From Polynucleobacter sp. MWH-Loch1C5 (lineage in GTDB: Bacteria; Pseudomonadota; Gammaproteobacteria; Burkholderiales; Burkholderiaceae): a DNA stretch of 64,000 bases. A program made the position numbers and the translations under genes. Below, one piece after another: positions 36,025 to 45,277 of this stretch (position 1 is its first letter; every line of letters begins with the position of its first letter). The notes beneath the pieces were generated by a model. The model was not told the origin of the DNA. It did not search any database and saw only the letters and a list, made by a program, of their open reading frames with translations. The DNA is taken from positions 186,001-250,000 of the forward strand of contig NZ_JACVPR010000001.1 of the NCBI RefSeq assembly GCF_018881775.1. Reading direction: 5' to 3'.

Positions 36025-36681
36025 TTAGTTACTTGCTGTCGTTTTAGCTGGACTCACGGCACGACGGTTCGTGCCAAGACCTTGTAAATAAGCAATCAGA
36101 GCATCTTCTTCAGTTTTACCTTCTAGCTCTTTGAGTGCTCCAGCAATTTGTTCGTCGGTATAGGGCACGCCTAATTTACGCAAAGCCTTCATATGCGCCT
36201 GAATGTCACCCACATTAGTTGCAGGTTTATGTTGCAACCATGGATAACCAGGCATATTGGACTCAGGCACCACATCACGTGGATTACGTAAATGAATACG
36301 ATGCCAATCATCGGAATAACGTTGACCTACGCGTGCTAAATCAGGACCTGTTCGCTTTGAACCCCACAGAAATGGATGTTCAAAAACAGATTCACCTGCA
36401 GTCGAATATGGGCCATAACGCTCAGTTTCAGAACGTAAAGTACGAATATGCTGTGAGTGACAACCCAAGCACCCTTCACGTTGATACACATCACGACCCG
36501 CCAAGCGTAAGGCTGAAGGAGGAGTCACACCTTCCGCTGGCGCAGTAGTAGAGTGTTGGAAAAAGAGCGGCACAATTTGCACCAAGCCCGCAATCGCAAC
36601 GACCAAGATCGTCGTAATAATCAACCAGCCAGCATTTTTTTCAATGGTGGCATGAGAAAAGAATTTATTGTTTTCAGACAT
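36025..36681 (-). CDS. ccoO: cbb3 oxidase monoheme subunit CcoO
   Basis: The 218-residue protein has an N-terminal membrane anchor ([24 protein letters not shown]) and the family block [21 protein letters not shown] with heme motif [37 protein letters not shown] follows, with the methionine ligand region [11 protein letters not shown]. It takes electrons from CcoP to the CcoN active site. Spacing is 9 bases from ccoN and 17 to ccoQ. Confidence 0.97.
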   Translation of the reverse strand: MSENNKFFSHATIEKNAGWLIITTILVVAIAGLVQIVPLFFQHSTTAPAEGVTPPSALRLAGRDVYQREGCLGCHSQHIRTLRSETERYGPYSTAGESVFEHPFLWGSKRTGPDLARVGQRYSDDWHRIHLRNPRDVVPESNMPGYPWLQHKPATNVGDIQAHMKALRKLGVPYTDEQIAGALKELEGKTEEDALIAYLQGLGTNRRAVSPAKTTASN

Positions 36682-36690
36682 GATGACCTC

Positions 36691-38127
36691 TTAATGAGCA
36701 GCCTGGAGTGCAGGAATAGGCGCATCAACGAAGCGCTTTTGCTGCACAGTCTTAAATACGTTGTATGCCATAACAAACATACCGCTCAGGTAACACACAC
36801 CCCCTAATAGACGGATAGCGTAGAAAGGATATGTTGCTTTGACTGACTCAACAAAGCTATAAGTCAAGGTACCGTCTGGCTGGAATGCGCGCCACATCAA
36901 ACCTTGCATGACACCTGCAATCCACATAGCAGCGATGTAGAGCACGACACCAATCGTAGAAATCCAGAAATGCAACTCAATGAGTCGGGTGCTGTACATC
37001 TCTTTTTCGCCCACTAAACGTGGAATCAAGTAATACAAAGAGCCAATCGTAATCATCGCCACCCAACCCAAGGCACCAGAGTGCACGTGACCAATGGTCC
37101 AATCGGTGTAATGCGACAAGCTATTGACCGTCTTGATTGACATCATCGAACCCTCAAAGGTCGACATGCCGTAGAAAGATAGGGCCACGATCAAGAATTT
37201 CAGGATAGGGTCACGACGCAATTTGTACCAGGCACCTGAGAGTGTCATGATGCCGTTGATCATGCCACCCCATGAAGGCGCCAACAAAATGAGTGAGAAA
37301 ACCATACCCAATGACTGAGTCCAATCAGGCAAGGCCGTGTGTTGTAAATGATGTGGACCTGCCCACATATAGGTAAAGTTCAAGGCCCAGAAGTGAACGA
37401 TCGATAAACGATAAGAATAAATAGGACGTTCGGCTTGCTTAGGAATGAAGTAATACATCATGCCCAAGAAGCTGGTGGTCAAGAAGAAACCCACAGCATT
37501 GTGGCCATACCACCATTGAATCATGGCATCCTGAGTACCTGCATACGCTGAATAAGACTTCAAAAAGCTTGCAGGCATTTCGATATTATTGACGATGTGC
37601 AACATCGCAATCGTGAGGATGTAGGCGCCAAAGAACCAATTCGATACATAGATATGTTTAGTCTTACGCTTGATTACGGTACCAAAGAACACCACCGCAT
37701 AGGCAACCCATACTAATGTGATCAAAATATCAATCGGCCACTCGAGCTCAGCATATTCTTTTGATGTGGTGTAACCCAAAGGGAGCGTAATTGCCGCAGA
37801 CACGATGACAGCCTGCCAACCCCAGAAAGTGAAGGCTGCTAATTTATCGCTAAAGAGGCGAACCTGACAGGTTCTTTGAACGATATAGTAGGAAGTCGCG
37901 AATAAAGCACTGCCACCGAAAGCAAAAATCACTGCATTGGTATGCAATGGGCGCAGACGTCCATAGCTTAACCACGGAATATTGAACGTGATATCTGGCC
38001 AAATTAATTGTGCAGCCAAAATCACACCCACCAACATGCCCACAATACCCCAAAGTACTGTTACTAGAGCAAATTGGCGCACCACCTTATAGTTAAAGGT
38101 GCTTGAATTATCCACGGCAAATCCCAT
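36691..38127 (-). CDS. ccoN: cbb3 oxidase catalytic subunit CcoN
   Basis: The 478-residue heme-copper oxidase subunit has 12 membrane segments. His-containing heme/CuB motifs include [36 protein letters not shown], and [18 protein letters not shown]. This is the C-family high-affinity oxidase used under low oxygen. It is the first gene of the ccoNOQPGH unit, with an FNR-type promoter just upstream. Confidence 0.97.
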   Translation of the reverse strand: MGFAVDNSSTFNYKVVRQFALVTVLWGIVGMLVGVILAAQLIWPDITFNIPWLSYGRLRPLHTNAVIFAFGGSALFATSYYIVQRTCQVRLFSDKLAAFTFWGWQAVIVSAAITLPLGYTTSKEYAELEWPIDILITLVWVAYAVVFFGTVIKRKTKHIYVSNWFFGAYILTIAMLHIVNNIEMPASFLKSYSAYAGTQDAMIQWWYGHNAVGFFLTTSFLGMMYYFIPKQAERPIYSYRLSIVHFWALNFTYMWAGPHHLQHTALPDWTQSLGMVFSLILLAPSWGGMINGIMTLSGAWYKLRRDPILKFLIVALSFYGMSTFEGSMMSIKTVNSLSHYTDWTIGHVHSGALGWVAMITIGSLYYLIPRLVGEKEMYSTRLIELHFWISTIGVVLYIAAMWIAGVMQGLMWRAFQPDGTLTYSFVESVKATYPFYAIRLLGGVCYLSGMFVMAYNVFKTVQQKRFVDAPIPALQAAH

Positions 38128-38162
38128 GGTCTCTCCTTACTAGCCAAAAGGCCGATTTATCC

Positions 38163-38211
38163 CATAGGAATTATCAAACTGGACCTAAGAAATCAATTTG
38201 ACATAGGTCAA
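38163..38211 (-). promoter_or_regulatory. FNR-activated class II promoter of ccoNOQPGH
   Basis: TTGACCTATGTCAA (minus strand, 38211-38198) is a perfect palindrome of the FNR/ANR type. Its centre lies 29.5 bases from the first base of GATAAT (38175-38170), a 5/6 match to the -10 hexamer. That is exactly the geometry of FNR bound at -41.5 (class II). Transcription would start near 38163, 36 bases before the ccoN ATG. Confidence 0.8.
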
Positions 38212-38268
38212 GTTCAGTAAGAGATTACATATAAATTACAAAATCAAGAGAACGCTTAATGTTTAAAA

Positions 38269-38484
38269 CTAAGTTTTAGAGGCGCAACCCTCTCCATCTT
38301 TATCGGTGTTTGCCGACACTGATTCAGGCTGATTTTTTTTGGGTGTATCGTCATCCATCAAGATGGCATGGCCTGGCCCCTCAAGATCCTCAAACTGGCC
38401 ATTTTTCACGGACCAGTACAGTAGCACCACCACCAAAGCGATAACCAACAAAGAGAGTGGGATCAGAAGATAGAGGCTTTCCAT
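38269..38484 (-). CDS. ccoS: cbb3 oxidase maturation protein CcoS
   Basis: The 71-residue protein has one N-terminal membrane segment (SLYLLIPLSLLVIALVVVLLYWSVKNGQFEDLEGPGHAIL). The conserved W-x-V-KxGQFEDLxxP-x-x-x-IL pattern is that of CcoS/FixS, which inserts copper/heme cofactors into CcoN. It follows ccoI by 4 bases. The tail is polar and ends with a lone Cys. Confidence 0.93.
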   Translation of the reverse strand: MESLYLLIPLSLLVIALVVVLLYWSVKNGQFEDLEGPGHAILMDDDTPKKNQPESVSANTDKDGEGCASKT

Positions 38485-38488
38485 GGAC

Positions 38489-40972
38489 TTAAGTGATTTT
38501 TCGTAGGCGCCAGGCGTTGAGCGTTACAGCTAAGGATGACAAAGACATACCAATCCCAGCAATCCAAGGATTGATCCAGCCCAACATGGCCACCGGAATA
38601 GCAATCACATTGTAAATGAAGGCCCAAACCAAATTTTGTTGCATGATAGTTTTGCCACGCTGCGCTACAGACATGGCCTGACTGATCACTTTTAAAGACG
38701 TTTGCGTCAAGATAGCATCAGCTCCTGCTTGCGCCAAAGGAGCACCACTGCCTACCGCAATTGAAATATTGGCTTTTGCCAAGAGCGGCGCATCATTCAC
38801 ACCATCCCCGATGGCGGCCACCACAGCTCCTGTGGATTGCAAACGATTTAAATACTGATATTTCTCTTCAGGAAGTGCCGCCCCTTGATAAGCCGCTATG
38901 CCTAAATACTGAGCCCACCACGCCACTGTTGCAGGATGATCCCCTGAGACCAAATGAACAGTGATCCCTTGATTTTTTAGTGTCTTTATTAAGTCTAGAG
39001 CACCTTCACGTACGGTATCTGAGAGCATAAAAATAGCTAATAAACCCGACTCATCTGCTAAACATACCGGGCTGTAATGCTCAGGTATAGCCCAGTCATG
39101 TAAATCGACGCCTATCCATTGCGGACTACCCAAACGATAATGCCCAGCCATCACACCCTTACCCACTTCGGCCACTGGCAGATAACCTAGAGCTAAGGGT
39201 TCAATATTTTTTTCCTGCGCTGCACGCAAGATCGCTAACGCTAGGGGATGATTGTGACCTTCTTCAAGTGCTGCAGCTATTTGCAGTGCAGTCGTTTCAT
39301 TGATGCTTGTTCTGACAATTTTTATATCTGCTAAATGAGGGATACCCGTCGTTAAAGTACCTGTCTTATCAAAAACACAATCCGTGATCTTAGCGAGAGT
39401 TTCCATGGCATGACCACGAACAACTAATAAACCGAGGCGCGTGACTGCTCCTTGAGCAGCGGCCATCGCCGCAGGAGTCGCCAGCGACAAAGCGCATGGG
39501 CAACTAGCGACCAAAACAGCGACCGCAATCTCCCACGCCCGTGATGAGTCTACATAAAACCAAATAACTCCGGTCATCAATGCAGCTAACATCAGGAACA
39601 CAACAAAATAACCTGCCCATTTTTCTGCTAGTCCCAATAACTGTGGTTTAGACGCTAAGGCCTGATCGAGTAACTGAGCGATACCCGCAATTCTAGTGGC
39701 CTGACCCACCGCAATGACACGCAGCGTAATCGGACTTTGGATGTTATGACTGCCGGCATACACATGGTCACCGATACTTTTCGCTACCGGCCTTGACTCA
39801 CCAGTCAGTAAAGATTCATCCACCTGGCTTTGCCCCGCAAGAATCTCTCCATCGAGAGCTATCAACTCGCCAGGGGCGACACGAATGACATCACCAATCT
39901 GGCACTTAACGACGGGCACAATGACACCCTGCCCTGAACTTGGAAAATTCTCTAAACGTTCACAAGTCGCAGGCAACTGCTTCGCCAAGGCCTCCGCTCC
40001 ACCTTGAGCATCTTGCCTAGCGAGTAACTCAACATAGCGCGCTGTGAGTAAAAAAGCGACAAACATCGTGATCGAGTCAAAGTAACTATCGCCACTTTGC
40101 GTGACCAATGTCATCGTGCCAGCTAAAAATGCGAGGCCGATGGCTAATGTCACGGGAACATCCATGCCGAGCATTTTGGTTTGCGGAAACAAACGCAAAC
40201 TATGCCACGCCGCTTTAAACATCGGACCGGCCGAATAAACGACAACTGGCACAGTTAACAACCAACTCGTCCAACTCAATAAGAGTGCATGTTCAGCAAT
40301 TAAATCTTCCGCATTGGTATACGTTGGCCAGGCATACATCATGACTTGCATCATGCCCAATACCGCCACACCCAAACGCATCAGTAATTGGCGACGCTCT
40401 TTCTTAGCAGTTTCTGCCGCAAGACTTGGCTCAAAAGGCCAAGCCTCATAACCAATCATTTCTACGGCATACAGAATTTCCGAGATTCTGATCTTCCCTG
40501 GCTGATACTTAATCTGTGCCCTCTGAGTCACGTAATTCATTTGCACGTCAAGCACACCGGGTTGACGGCGCAAATGTTGCTCATTCAACCAAACACAGGC
40601 GGCACAACGAATCTTTTCTAAACGCAGTGTGATGATGCGACTCTCAGAATCGAGCGGTCTTGAAAAGCGAGCTACCAAACTAGGGTCATCGTAGGCTAGT
40701 AAAGACTCAGGGACTTGTCCGACCTGCCCTTCCCCAGGATCTTTAGGGCGAGAACCCAATGGTATCCGTCTTGCGTAAAAGGCGTCTAAACCCTGACCAT
40801 GGATAGTTTGCGCAATCGCTAAGCAACCTGCACAGCAAAATTGACGAGCCTGCCCACCCAAAACTTCTGTAAATAGATGCCCCGGCTCTAGATCGCTACC
40901 ACAGTGATAACACAGGCCGAGCGAGCGTGTGCCTGGGTCTAGGTCAGAGGTCTTCTTGGGCAAATCAATCAT
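38489..40972 (-). CDS. ccoI: Copper-transporting P-type ATPase CcoI (FixI)
   Basis: The 827-residue P1B ATPase has an N-terminal cysteine-rich DUF2318-like part (CYHCGSDLEPGH, FCCAGCLAIAQTIHG), and a heavy-metal domain with CAACVW. The membrane metal site is SCPCALS, and the phosphorylation motif DKTGTLT and hinge GDGVNDAPLL are present. It exports copper into the periplasm for cbb3 assembly, unlike the detoxifying CopA type. It lies 24 bases after the iron-binding protein gene, from which it may be cotranscribed. Confidence 0.95.
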   Translation of the reverse strand: MIDLPKKTSDLDPGTRSLGLCYHCGSDLEPGHLFTEVLGGQARQFCCAGCLAIAQTIHGQGLDAFYARRIPLGSRPKDPGEGQVGQVPESLLAYDDPSLVARFSRPLDSESRIITLRLEKIRCAACVWLNEQHLRRQPGVLDVQMNYVTQRAQIKYQPGKIRISEILYAVEMIGYEAWPFEPSLAAETAKKERRQLLMRLGVAVLGMMQVMMYAWPTYTNAEDLIAEHALLLSWTSWLLTVPVVVYSAGPMFKAAWHSLRLFPQTKMLGMDVPVTLAIGLAFLAGTMTLVTQSGDSYFDSITMFVAFLLTARYVELLARQDAQGGAEALAKQLPATCERLENFPSSGQGVIVPVVKCQIGDVIRVAPGELIALDGEILAGQSQVDESLLTGESRPVAKSIGDHVYAGSHNIQSPITLRVIAVGQATRIAGIAQLLDQALASKPQLLGLAEKWAGYFVVFLMLAALMTGVIWFYVDSSRAWEIAVAVLVASCPCALSLATPAAMAAAQGAVTRLGLLVVRGHAMETLAKITDCVFDKTGTLTTGIPHLADIKIVRTSINETTALQIAAALEEGHNHPLALAILRAAQEKNIEPLALGYLPVAEVGKGVMAGHYRLGSPQWIGVDLHDWAIPEHYSPVCLADESGLLAIFMLSDTVREGALDLIKTLKNQGITVHLVSGDHPATVAWWAQYLGIAAYQGAALPEEKYQYLNRLQSTGAVVAAIGDGVNDAPLLAKANISIAVGSGAPLAQAGADAILTQTSLKVISQAMSVAQRGKTIMQQNLVWAFIYNVIAIPVAMLGWINPWIAGIGMSLSSLAVTLNAWRLRKIT

Positions 40973-40996
40973 TTGCCCAAGATTCTATGCCCTAAA

Positions 40997-42046
40997 TTAC
41001 TTGTAGGAAACCTTATCGAGTATTTTTTGCGCGTATATTTGATTTTTACCAATTGCGCCAATACTCACATTTTCCATTTTGAAATCGCCCAGCTTGTTTA
41101 GCGCAGGATTATTGGTTTTCACAGATTTGACGGTGGGCCATTCATTATTACCATCGGCAAAATACTGTTGCGCCTGATCACTGGCTAAGTACTCTAAAAA
41201 TTGAATAGCGGCTGCTTTATTCGGAGCATGCTTCGCAACCCCACCACCAGAGACGTTCATATGAGTTCCAGAAGTCGCCTGATTAGGCCAGATATAACCT
41301 ACTTTAGATACCACTTCTTGATCGGCTGGCTTATCAGAACGCATTAAACGAGCAAAGTAATAGGAGTTCGTCAGAGCCACACCACATTCGCCAGATGCCA
41401 CCGCTCTAATTTGATCCGTGTCACCACCCTTGGGAGCACGAGCCATATTGGTCACCATACCTTTTGCCCACGCCTCAGTTTTAGCCTCACCTTGACGCTC
41501 ATACATAGCACCAATGAGAGATAGCATATAAGGATGAGATCCCGAGCGAGTACAAACCTTACCTTTATTGATCGGCTCAGCTAGTTTTTCATAAGTATCG
41601 ACATCACTCGGTTTGATACTTGCTTTGTTGTAAACAATCACTCGTGCACGACTTGAAAAGCCAAACCATTGACTGCCGTCGCCACCGTCGGTAGAACGGA
41701 AATTTTTTGGAATACGTTGCTCTAGAGTTTTTGACTTCACCGGCTGAAACAGGCCCTCAATTTCAGCACGCCATAGGCGCGCTGCGTCGACTAACAGAAT
41801 CACGTCTGCAGGGCTATTTTTACCTTCACTTTTGAGCCTCTCAATGATGACATTATCATCAGCCTCAATACGGTTAATCTTGATACCTGTTTGCTTGGTG
41901 AAGTTCGCATACAAAGCCTCGTCGGTTTGATAATGACGAGCCGAATAGAGGTTGAGCACTTGATTGGACTGGGCAAACACACCATGGGCGATAAGAGATG
42001 CGAAAATACCAACAAATGTCGAACGCTTTAGACAACCAGAAAACAT
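40997..42046 (-). CDS. Fe(III) ABC transporter periplasmic binding protein, FbpA/FutA type
   Basis: The 349-residue protein has a Sec signal peptide (FVGIFASLIAHGVFAQ). The FutA-type mature part has VLNLYSARHYQTDEALY, the tyrosine pair region ALTNSYYFARLM, and YIWPNQATSGTHMNVSGGGV. It binds ferric iron in the periplasm. No FbpB permease or FbpC ATPase is in the window, so it depends on a transporter elsewhere. GGAGC precedes the start, and a near-consensus Fur box lies 29 bases upstream. Cotranscription with ccoI would put that copper ATPase partly under iron control. Confidence 0.88.
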   Translation of the reverse strand: MFSGCLKRSTFVGIFASLIAHGVFAQSNQVLNLYSARHYQTDEALYANFTKQTGIKINRIEADDNVIIERLKSEGKNSPADVILLVDAARLWRAEIEGLFQPVKSKTLEQRIPKNFRSTDGGDGSQWFGFSSRARVIVYNKASIKPSDVDTYEKLAEPINKGKVCTRSGSHPYMLSLIGAMYERQGEAKTEAWAKGMVTNMARAPKGGDTDQIRAVASGECGVALTNSYYFARLMRSDKPADQEVVSKVGYIWPNQATSGTHMNVSGGGVAKHAPNKAAAIQFLEYLASDQAQQYFADGNNEWPTVKSVKTNNPALNKLGDFKMENVSIGAIGKNQIYAQKILDKVSYK

Positions 42047-42060
42047 TTAATAATGCTCCT

Positions 42061-42966
42061 ATGAAAAATAAGATTGAGAATAATTCTCATATAGATTACC
42101 ACATCTCCAGAAGAGGACTACTGACCCTGACCGGAATGGGTCTACTGAGCATGACCTTATCTGCTTGTTCTAGCCTCAGTCGAAAAAAACCAGTCATCGG
42201 CTTAGCCTTAGGTGGTGGGGCTGCGCGTGGTTTTGCTCATATAGGCGCCATCAAAGCACTGGAATCACAAGGCATCAAACCGGATCTTGTGGTGGGTACG
42301 AGCGCTGGCAGTGTCATTGCCGCACTTTATGCCGCAGGCAATAATGGCAGCGACCTCAATCGTTTAGGCATTAGCCTAGATGAGGCCAGTATTGCTGACT
42401 GGGCGCTACCCTTCTCTGGAAAATTCGGTGGACTCATCAAAGGCGATGCCTTGCAAAATACAGTCAATCGTCTGATTAAGAATCGCTTGATTGAAAATAT
42501 GAGTATTCCCTTGGGTATCGTGGCAACTGATTTGCAAACGGGTAATGGCATCCTCTTTCAGCGTGGGGATACAGGTCAGGCCGTGCGCGCCTCTTGCAGC
42601 GTACCAGGAGTCTTTCAACCGACGATGATTGGAGGGCGTGAATACGTAGACGGCGGCTTAGTGTCCCCTGTCCCTGTGAGCTACGCCCATCAGATGGGGG
42701 CTAGTTTTGTCATTGGCATCAATATCTCTACTGATCCCACTACCCAAGACACCAGCGGCACTCTAGGCGTTCTATTACAAACCACGTCCATCATGGGCAA
42801 ATCCATCAATCGCTATGAATTAGAAAAAGCCGATATTGTGATTCGTCCTGAACTAGGCGGCATGAAAGGGACAGACTTCCGCTCTAGGAACTCTGCAATC
42901 CTTGCAGGCGAAGAAGCCACCATGACTCAAATGAGTCTGATTAAACAAAAACTCGGAATGCGTTAA
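42061..42966 (+). CDS. Patatin-like phospholipase, lipoprotein with twin-arginine-like signal
   Basis: This protein is about 301 residues from the ATG at 42061. The start has HISRRGLLTLTGMGLLSMTLSACSS, a twin-arginine-like motif leading to a lipobox with Cys36. The patatin domain has the oxyanion stretch GLALGGGAARGFAHIGAI, nucleophile Ser81 in GTSAGS, and catalytic Asp in YVDGGLVSPVPVS. It is a RssA/YlbK-like serine hydrolase. The ribosome site at 42061 is poor and the Fur box of the divergent gene lies inside its first codons, so an ATG at 42136 remains a possible start. Confidence 0.85.
   Translation: MKNKIENNSHIDYHISRRGLLTLTGMGLLSMTLSACSSLSRKKPVIGLALGGGAARGFAHIGAIKALESQGIKPDLVVGTSAGSVIAALYAAGNNGSDLNRLGISLDEASIADWALPFSGKFGGLIKGDALQNTVNRLIKNRLIENMSIPLGIVATDLQTGNGILFQRGDTGQAVRASCSVPGVFQPTMIGGREYVDGGLVSPVPVSYAHQMGASFVIGINISTDPTTQDTSGTLGVLLQTTSIMGKSINRYELEKADIVIRPELGGMKGTDFRSRNSAILAGEEATMTQMSLIKQKLGMR
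42075..42089. promoter_or_regulatory. Fur box upstream of the iron-binding protein gene
   Basis: TGAGAATAATTCTCA is a perfect 7-1-7 palindrome and matches the Fur pattern TGATAAT-N-ATTATCA with one change per arm, a variant common in Beta- and Gammaproteobacteria. It ends 29 bases before the start of the FbpA-like gene and falls inside the first codons of the divergent patatin frame. Confidence 0.8.
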
Positions 42967-42990
42967 TTAGGAAGGAAGTTGTAGAGACGT

Positions 42991-43647
42991 TTAGAGACGA
43001 TTACCGCGCTCAAGACGCTCTTGATACTCAAGCAATAATTTCTGGCGCTGATCTTCATTCATGGACTCGGCACCATCCATGCGACGCGCACCGTTGTAGC
43101 GCTTATCCCAATAAGTCTTGGTCATATCGTCCACACGAATCGCTTTACCCTTGGAGGGGGCATGAATAAATTTATTGTCACCCACATAGATACCAACATG
43201 AGAGAAGGCATGGCGCATGGTGTTAAAGAAGACTAGATCACCAGGTCTTAACTCATCACGTTTGACTTCCATGCCGACTTTACTCATCTGCGCAGACTTG
43301 CGCGGCAACAGGAAGCCAAAAGTATCCTTAAAGACATATCGTACGAAACCACTGCAGTCCAAACCGCTCTGAGGGGTATTGCCTCCCCAACGGTAACGCA
43401 CACCAATGAGTTGCATCGCGTTATTGATGAGCTGCTCAGTACCGTCTGCCACAGAAGTGGTTACAGTGGTTGCCAATTGCGAGGCAACACCTGTAATTTT
43501 GGCAGCCGTTGTTTCGCGACCTGATTCGCGACCGATAGCCGCTTCTTCAGGTAAGTTCTGAGCGTGCACAGGACTTACAGCCAGCAATAATGCCGCTGCA
43601 ATCCAAGTAAAACGAGTAGCGAAAGCTAATTGCTTGAATTTACGCAT
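42991..43647 (-). CDS. NlpC/P60 cell-wall peptidase, secreted
   Basis: The 218-residue protein has a Sec signal peptide (FTWIAAALLLAVSPVHAQ) and no lipobox, so it should be periplasmic. The catalytic residues are in SGLDCSGFVRYV (Cys), FSHVGIYVGDNKF (His) and FIHAPSKGKAIRV. A C-terminal tail of about 25 charged residues follows. It is a paralogue of the lipoprotein at 9878-10456. It probably cleaves peptidoglycan stem peptides. It lies 34 bases upstream of yejF's end, on the same strand as the yej genes. Confidence 0.9.
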   Translation of the reverse strand: MRKFKQLAFATRFTWIAAALLLAVSPVHAQNLPEEAAIGRESGRETTAAKITGVASQLATTVTTSVADGTEQLINNAMQLIGVRYRWGGNTPQSGLDCSGFVRYVFKDTFGFLLPRKSAQMSKVGMEVKRDELRPGDLVFFNTMRHAFSHVGIYVGDNKFIHAPSKGKAIRVDDMTKTYWDKRYNGARRMDGAESMNEDQRQKLLLEYQERLERGNRL

Positions 43648-43681
43648 GAATTTCTATTGTAACGGATGACAAAAGCCCTGA

Positions 43682-45277
43682 CTAGCCCTCCACTGCTAGC
43701 TCTTCCTCTTTGATTTTCTTACCTTTTTTAAGAGTAATGACGCGGTGCGACATAGCCTGAATGACGTCCATGTCATGGCTAATCAATAAATAAGCCAAGT
43801 TATATTTGCTCTGTAATTGAGTCAATAACTCCAGAACTTGCTTTTGAATCGTGACATCCAAAGCCGAAGTGGGTTCATCCAAGACCAAAATAGCCGGCTT
43901 TAAAACTAAAGCCCGTGCGATGGCAATTCTTTGCCGTTGACCTCCAGAAAATTCATGTGGGTAGCGTGATAAGGCCGTGCGATCTAAACCGACCTCTTTG
44001 AGCGCTTCTACGACTCGTGCACGAACTATTTCTTCTGATAATTCCGGGTGGTGTAAACGTAGACCCTCAGCCACGATATCCATCACCGTCATGCGCGGCG
44101 AGAGTGACCCAAATGGATCTTGAAAAATAACTTGGAAACTTTTACGCACCGTGCGTCTTTGGCTTGCACTTAAATCGCGCCAGACCTGCCCCATCACCTC
44201 GACGCGCCCTTCAACTCTCGCCCCAGATTGAGCTAATAAGTCTAATAAGGCTAAAGCCAAGGTCGATTTACCGCTCCCTGATTCACCAATCACACCGACT
44301 GTCTCACCTTGCTTGAGCTCTAAAGCCATATCTTTAAGCACTACCAGACTGTCTTGCTCAAGTAAGGGCTTCAATGACAAGGCACGCACACAATCGGCTA
44401 AGCGACTGAATAAAGCGACAGGTTTTGGGTAACTGACTTGTAAATGATCAGCCTTCAATAAAACAGGCGCGATCGGTACCAGAGGAATGACTTGACGCTG
44501 AGGTCGACTGTGAACCAGTTGCTGTGTATAGGCATGCTCTGGCTCTGTAAAGACCTTATGAGTTGAACCCGTCTCTAGAATTTTGCCTTGATGCATCACG
44601 ACAACCCGCTGGGCAAAGCTTTGCACGGAAGTGAGATCGTGGGTAATCAGAATGACAGCCATCTCTGAGCTAGATGTCTCTTGTAAATCTTTGAGCAAAT
44701 CGAGAATCTGATTACGTAAACTCGGATCCAAGGCCGTCGTGGGTTCATCGGCAATCAGTAATCTTGGCTTACAGGCTAGCGCCATGGCTATCATGGCTCT
44801 CTGACGTTGCCCACCTGATAATTGATGCGGGTAACTGTAAAAACGTTGCTCTGGCTCAGGTATTCCGGTCTTTTGTAAAAGCTGTACCGCCTCTTGATGA
44901 GCCGCTGCCGTTGACATGGCTTGATGACACAAAATAGCCTCAACAATTTGATTACCCACGGTATACAAGGGATTGAGTGCAGTCATCGGCTCTTGAAAGA
45001 TCATGGCAATTTCTTGTCCACGCAAAAGACGCTTCTCATCTTCAGTAAGCTGATTGATATCGACCCGACGATCACGACCTGACCATAAAATTTGGCCATG
45101 TACGGTAGCCGACTCAGGCAAAAGACCCATTAAAGATAAGCCACTGAGTGTCTTACCAGAACCAGACTCACCCACAATGGCGATACGCTCGCCTGGCTGA
45201 ACATCTAAATGAAATTGATCCACAACTCTTTTTCTACCAAAGTCGATAGAGAGATCGCTAACTTGCAAGAGACTCAT
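43682..45277 (-). CDS. yejF: Oligopeptide/microcin C ABC transporter ATPase YejF (double)
   Basis: The 531-residue protein has two ABC domains in tandem. The first has Walker A GESGSGKTLSGLSLMG and signature LSGGQRQRAMIAMAL. The second has GESGSGKSTLALALLD and FSGGQRQRIAIARALVLKP. Both have normal Walker B aspartate-glutamate pairs (LLIADEPT, ILVLDEPT). The fused arrangement is that of YejF. It powers import of peptides bound by YejA. It overlaps yejE by 4 bases. Confidence 0.93.
   Translation of the reverse strand: MSLLQVSDLSIDFGRKRVVDQFHLDVQPGERIAIVGESGSGKTLSGLSLMGLLPESATVHGQILWSGRDRRVDINQLTEDEKRLLRGQEIAMIFQEPMTALNPLYTVGNQIVEAILCHQAMSTAAAHQEAVQLLQKTGIPEPEQRFYSYPHQLSGGQRQRAMIAMALACKPRLLIADEPTTALDPSLRNQILDLLKDLQETSSSEMAVILITHDLTSVQSFAQRVVVMHQGKILETGSTHKVFTEPEHAYTQQLVHSRPQRQVIPLVPIAPVLLKADHLQVSYPKPVALFSRLADCVRALSLKPLLEQDSLVVLKDMALELKQGETVGVIGESGSGKSTLALALLDLLAQSGARVEGRVEVMGQVWRDLSASQRRTVRKSFQVIFQDPFGSLSPRMTVMDIVAEGLRLHHPELSEEIVRARVVEALKEVGLDRTALSRYPHEFSGGQRQRIAIARALVLKPAILVLDEPTSALDVTIQKQVLELLTQLQSKYNLAYLLISHDMDVIQAMSHRVITLKKGKKIKEEELAVEG

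Noticed and set aside
36219-36548. 109-residue plus ORF opposite ccoO
   Set aside because: It is antisense to a certain gene and has no homology signal that I recognise.
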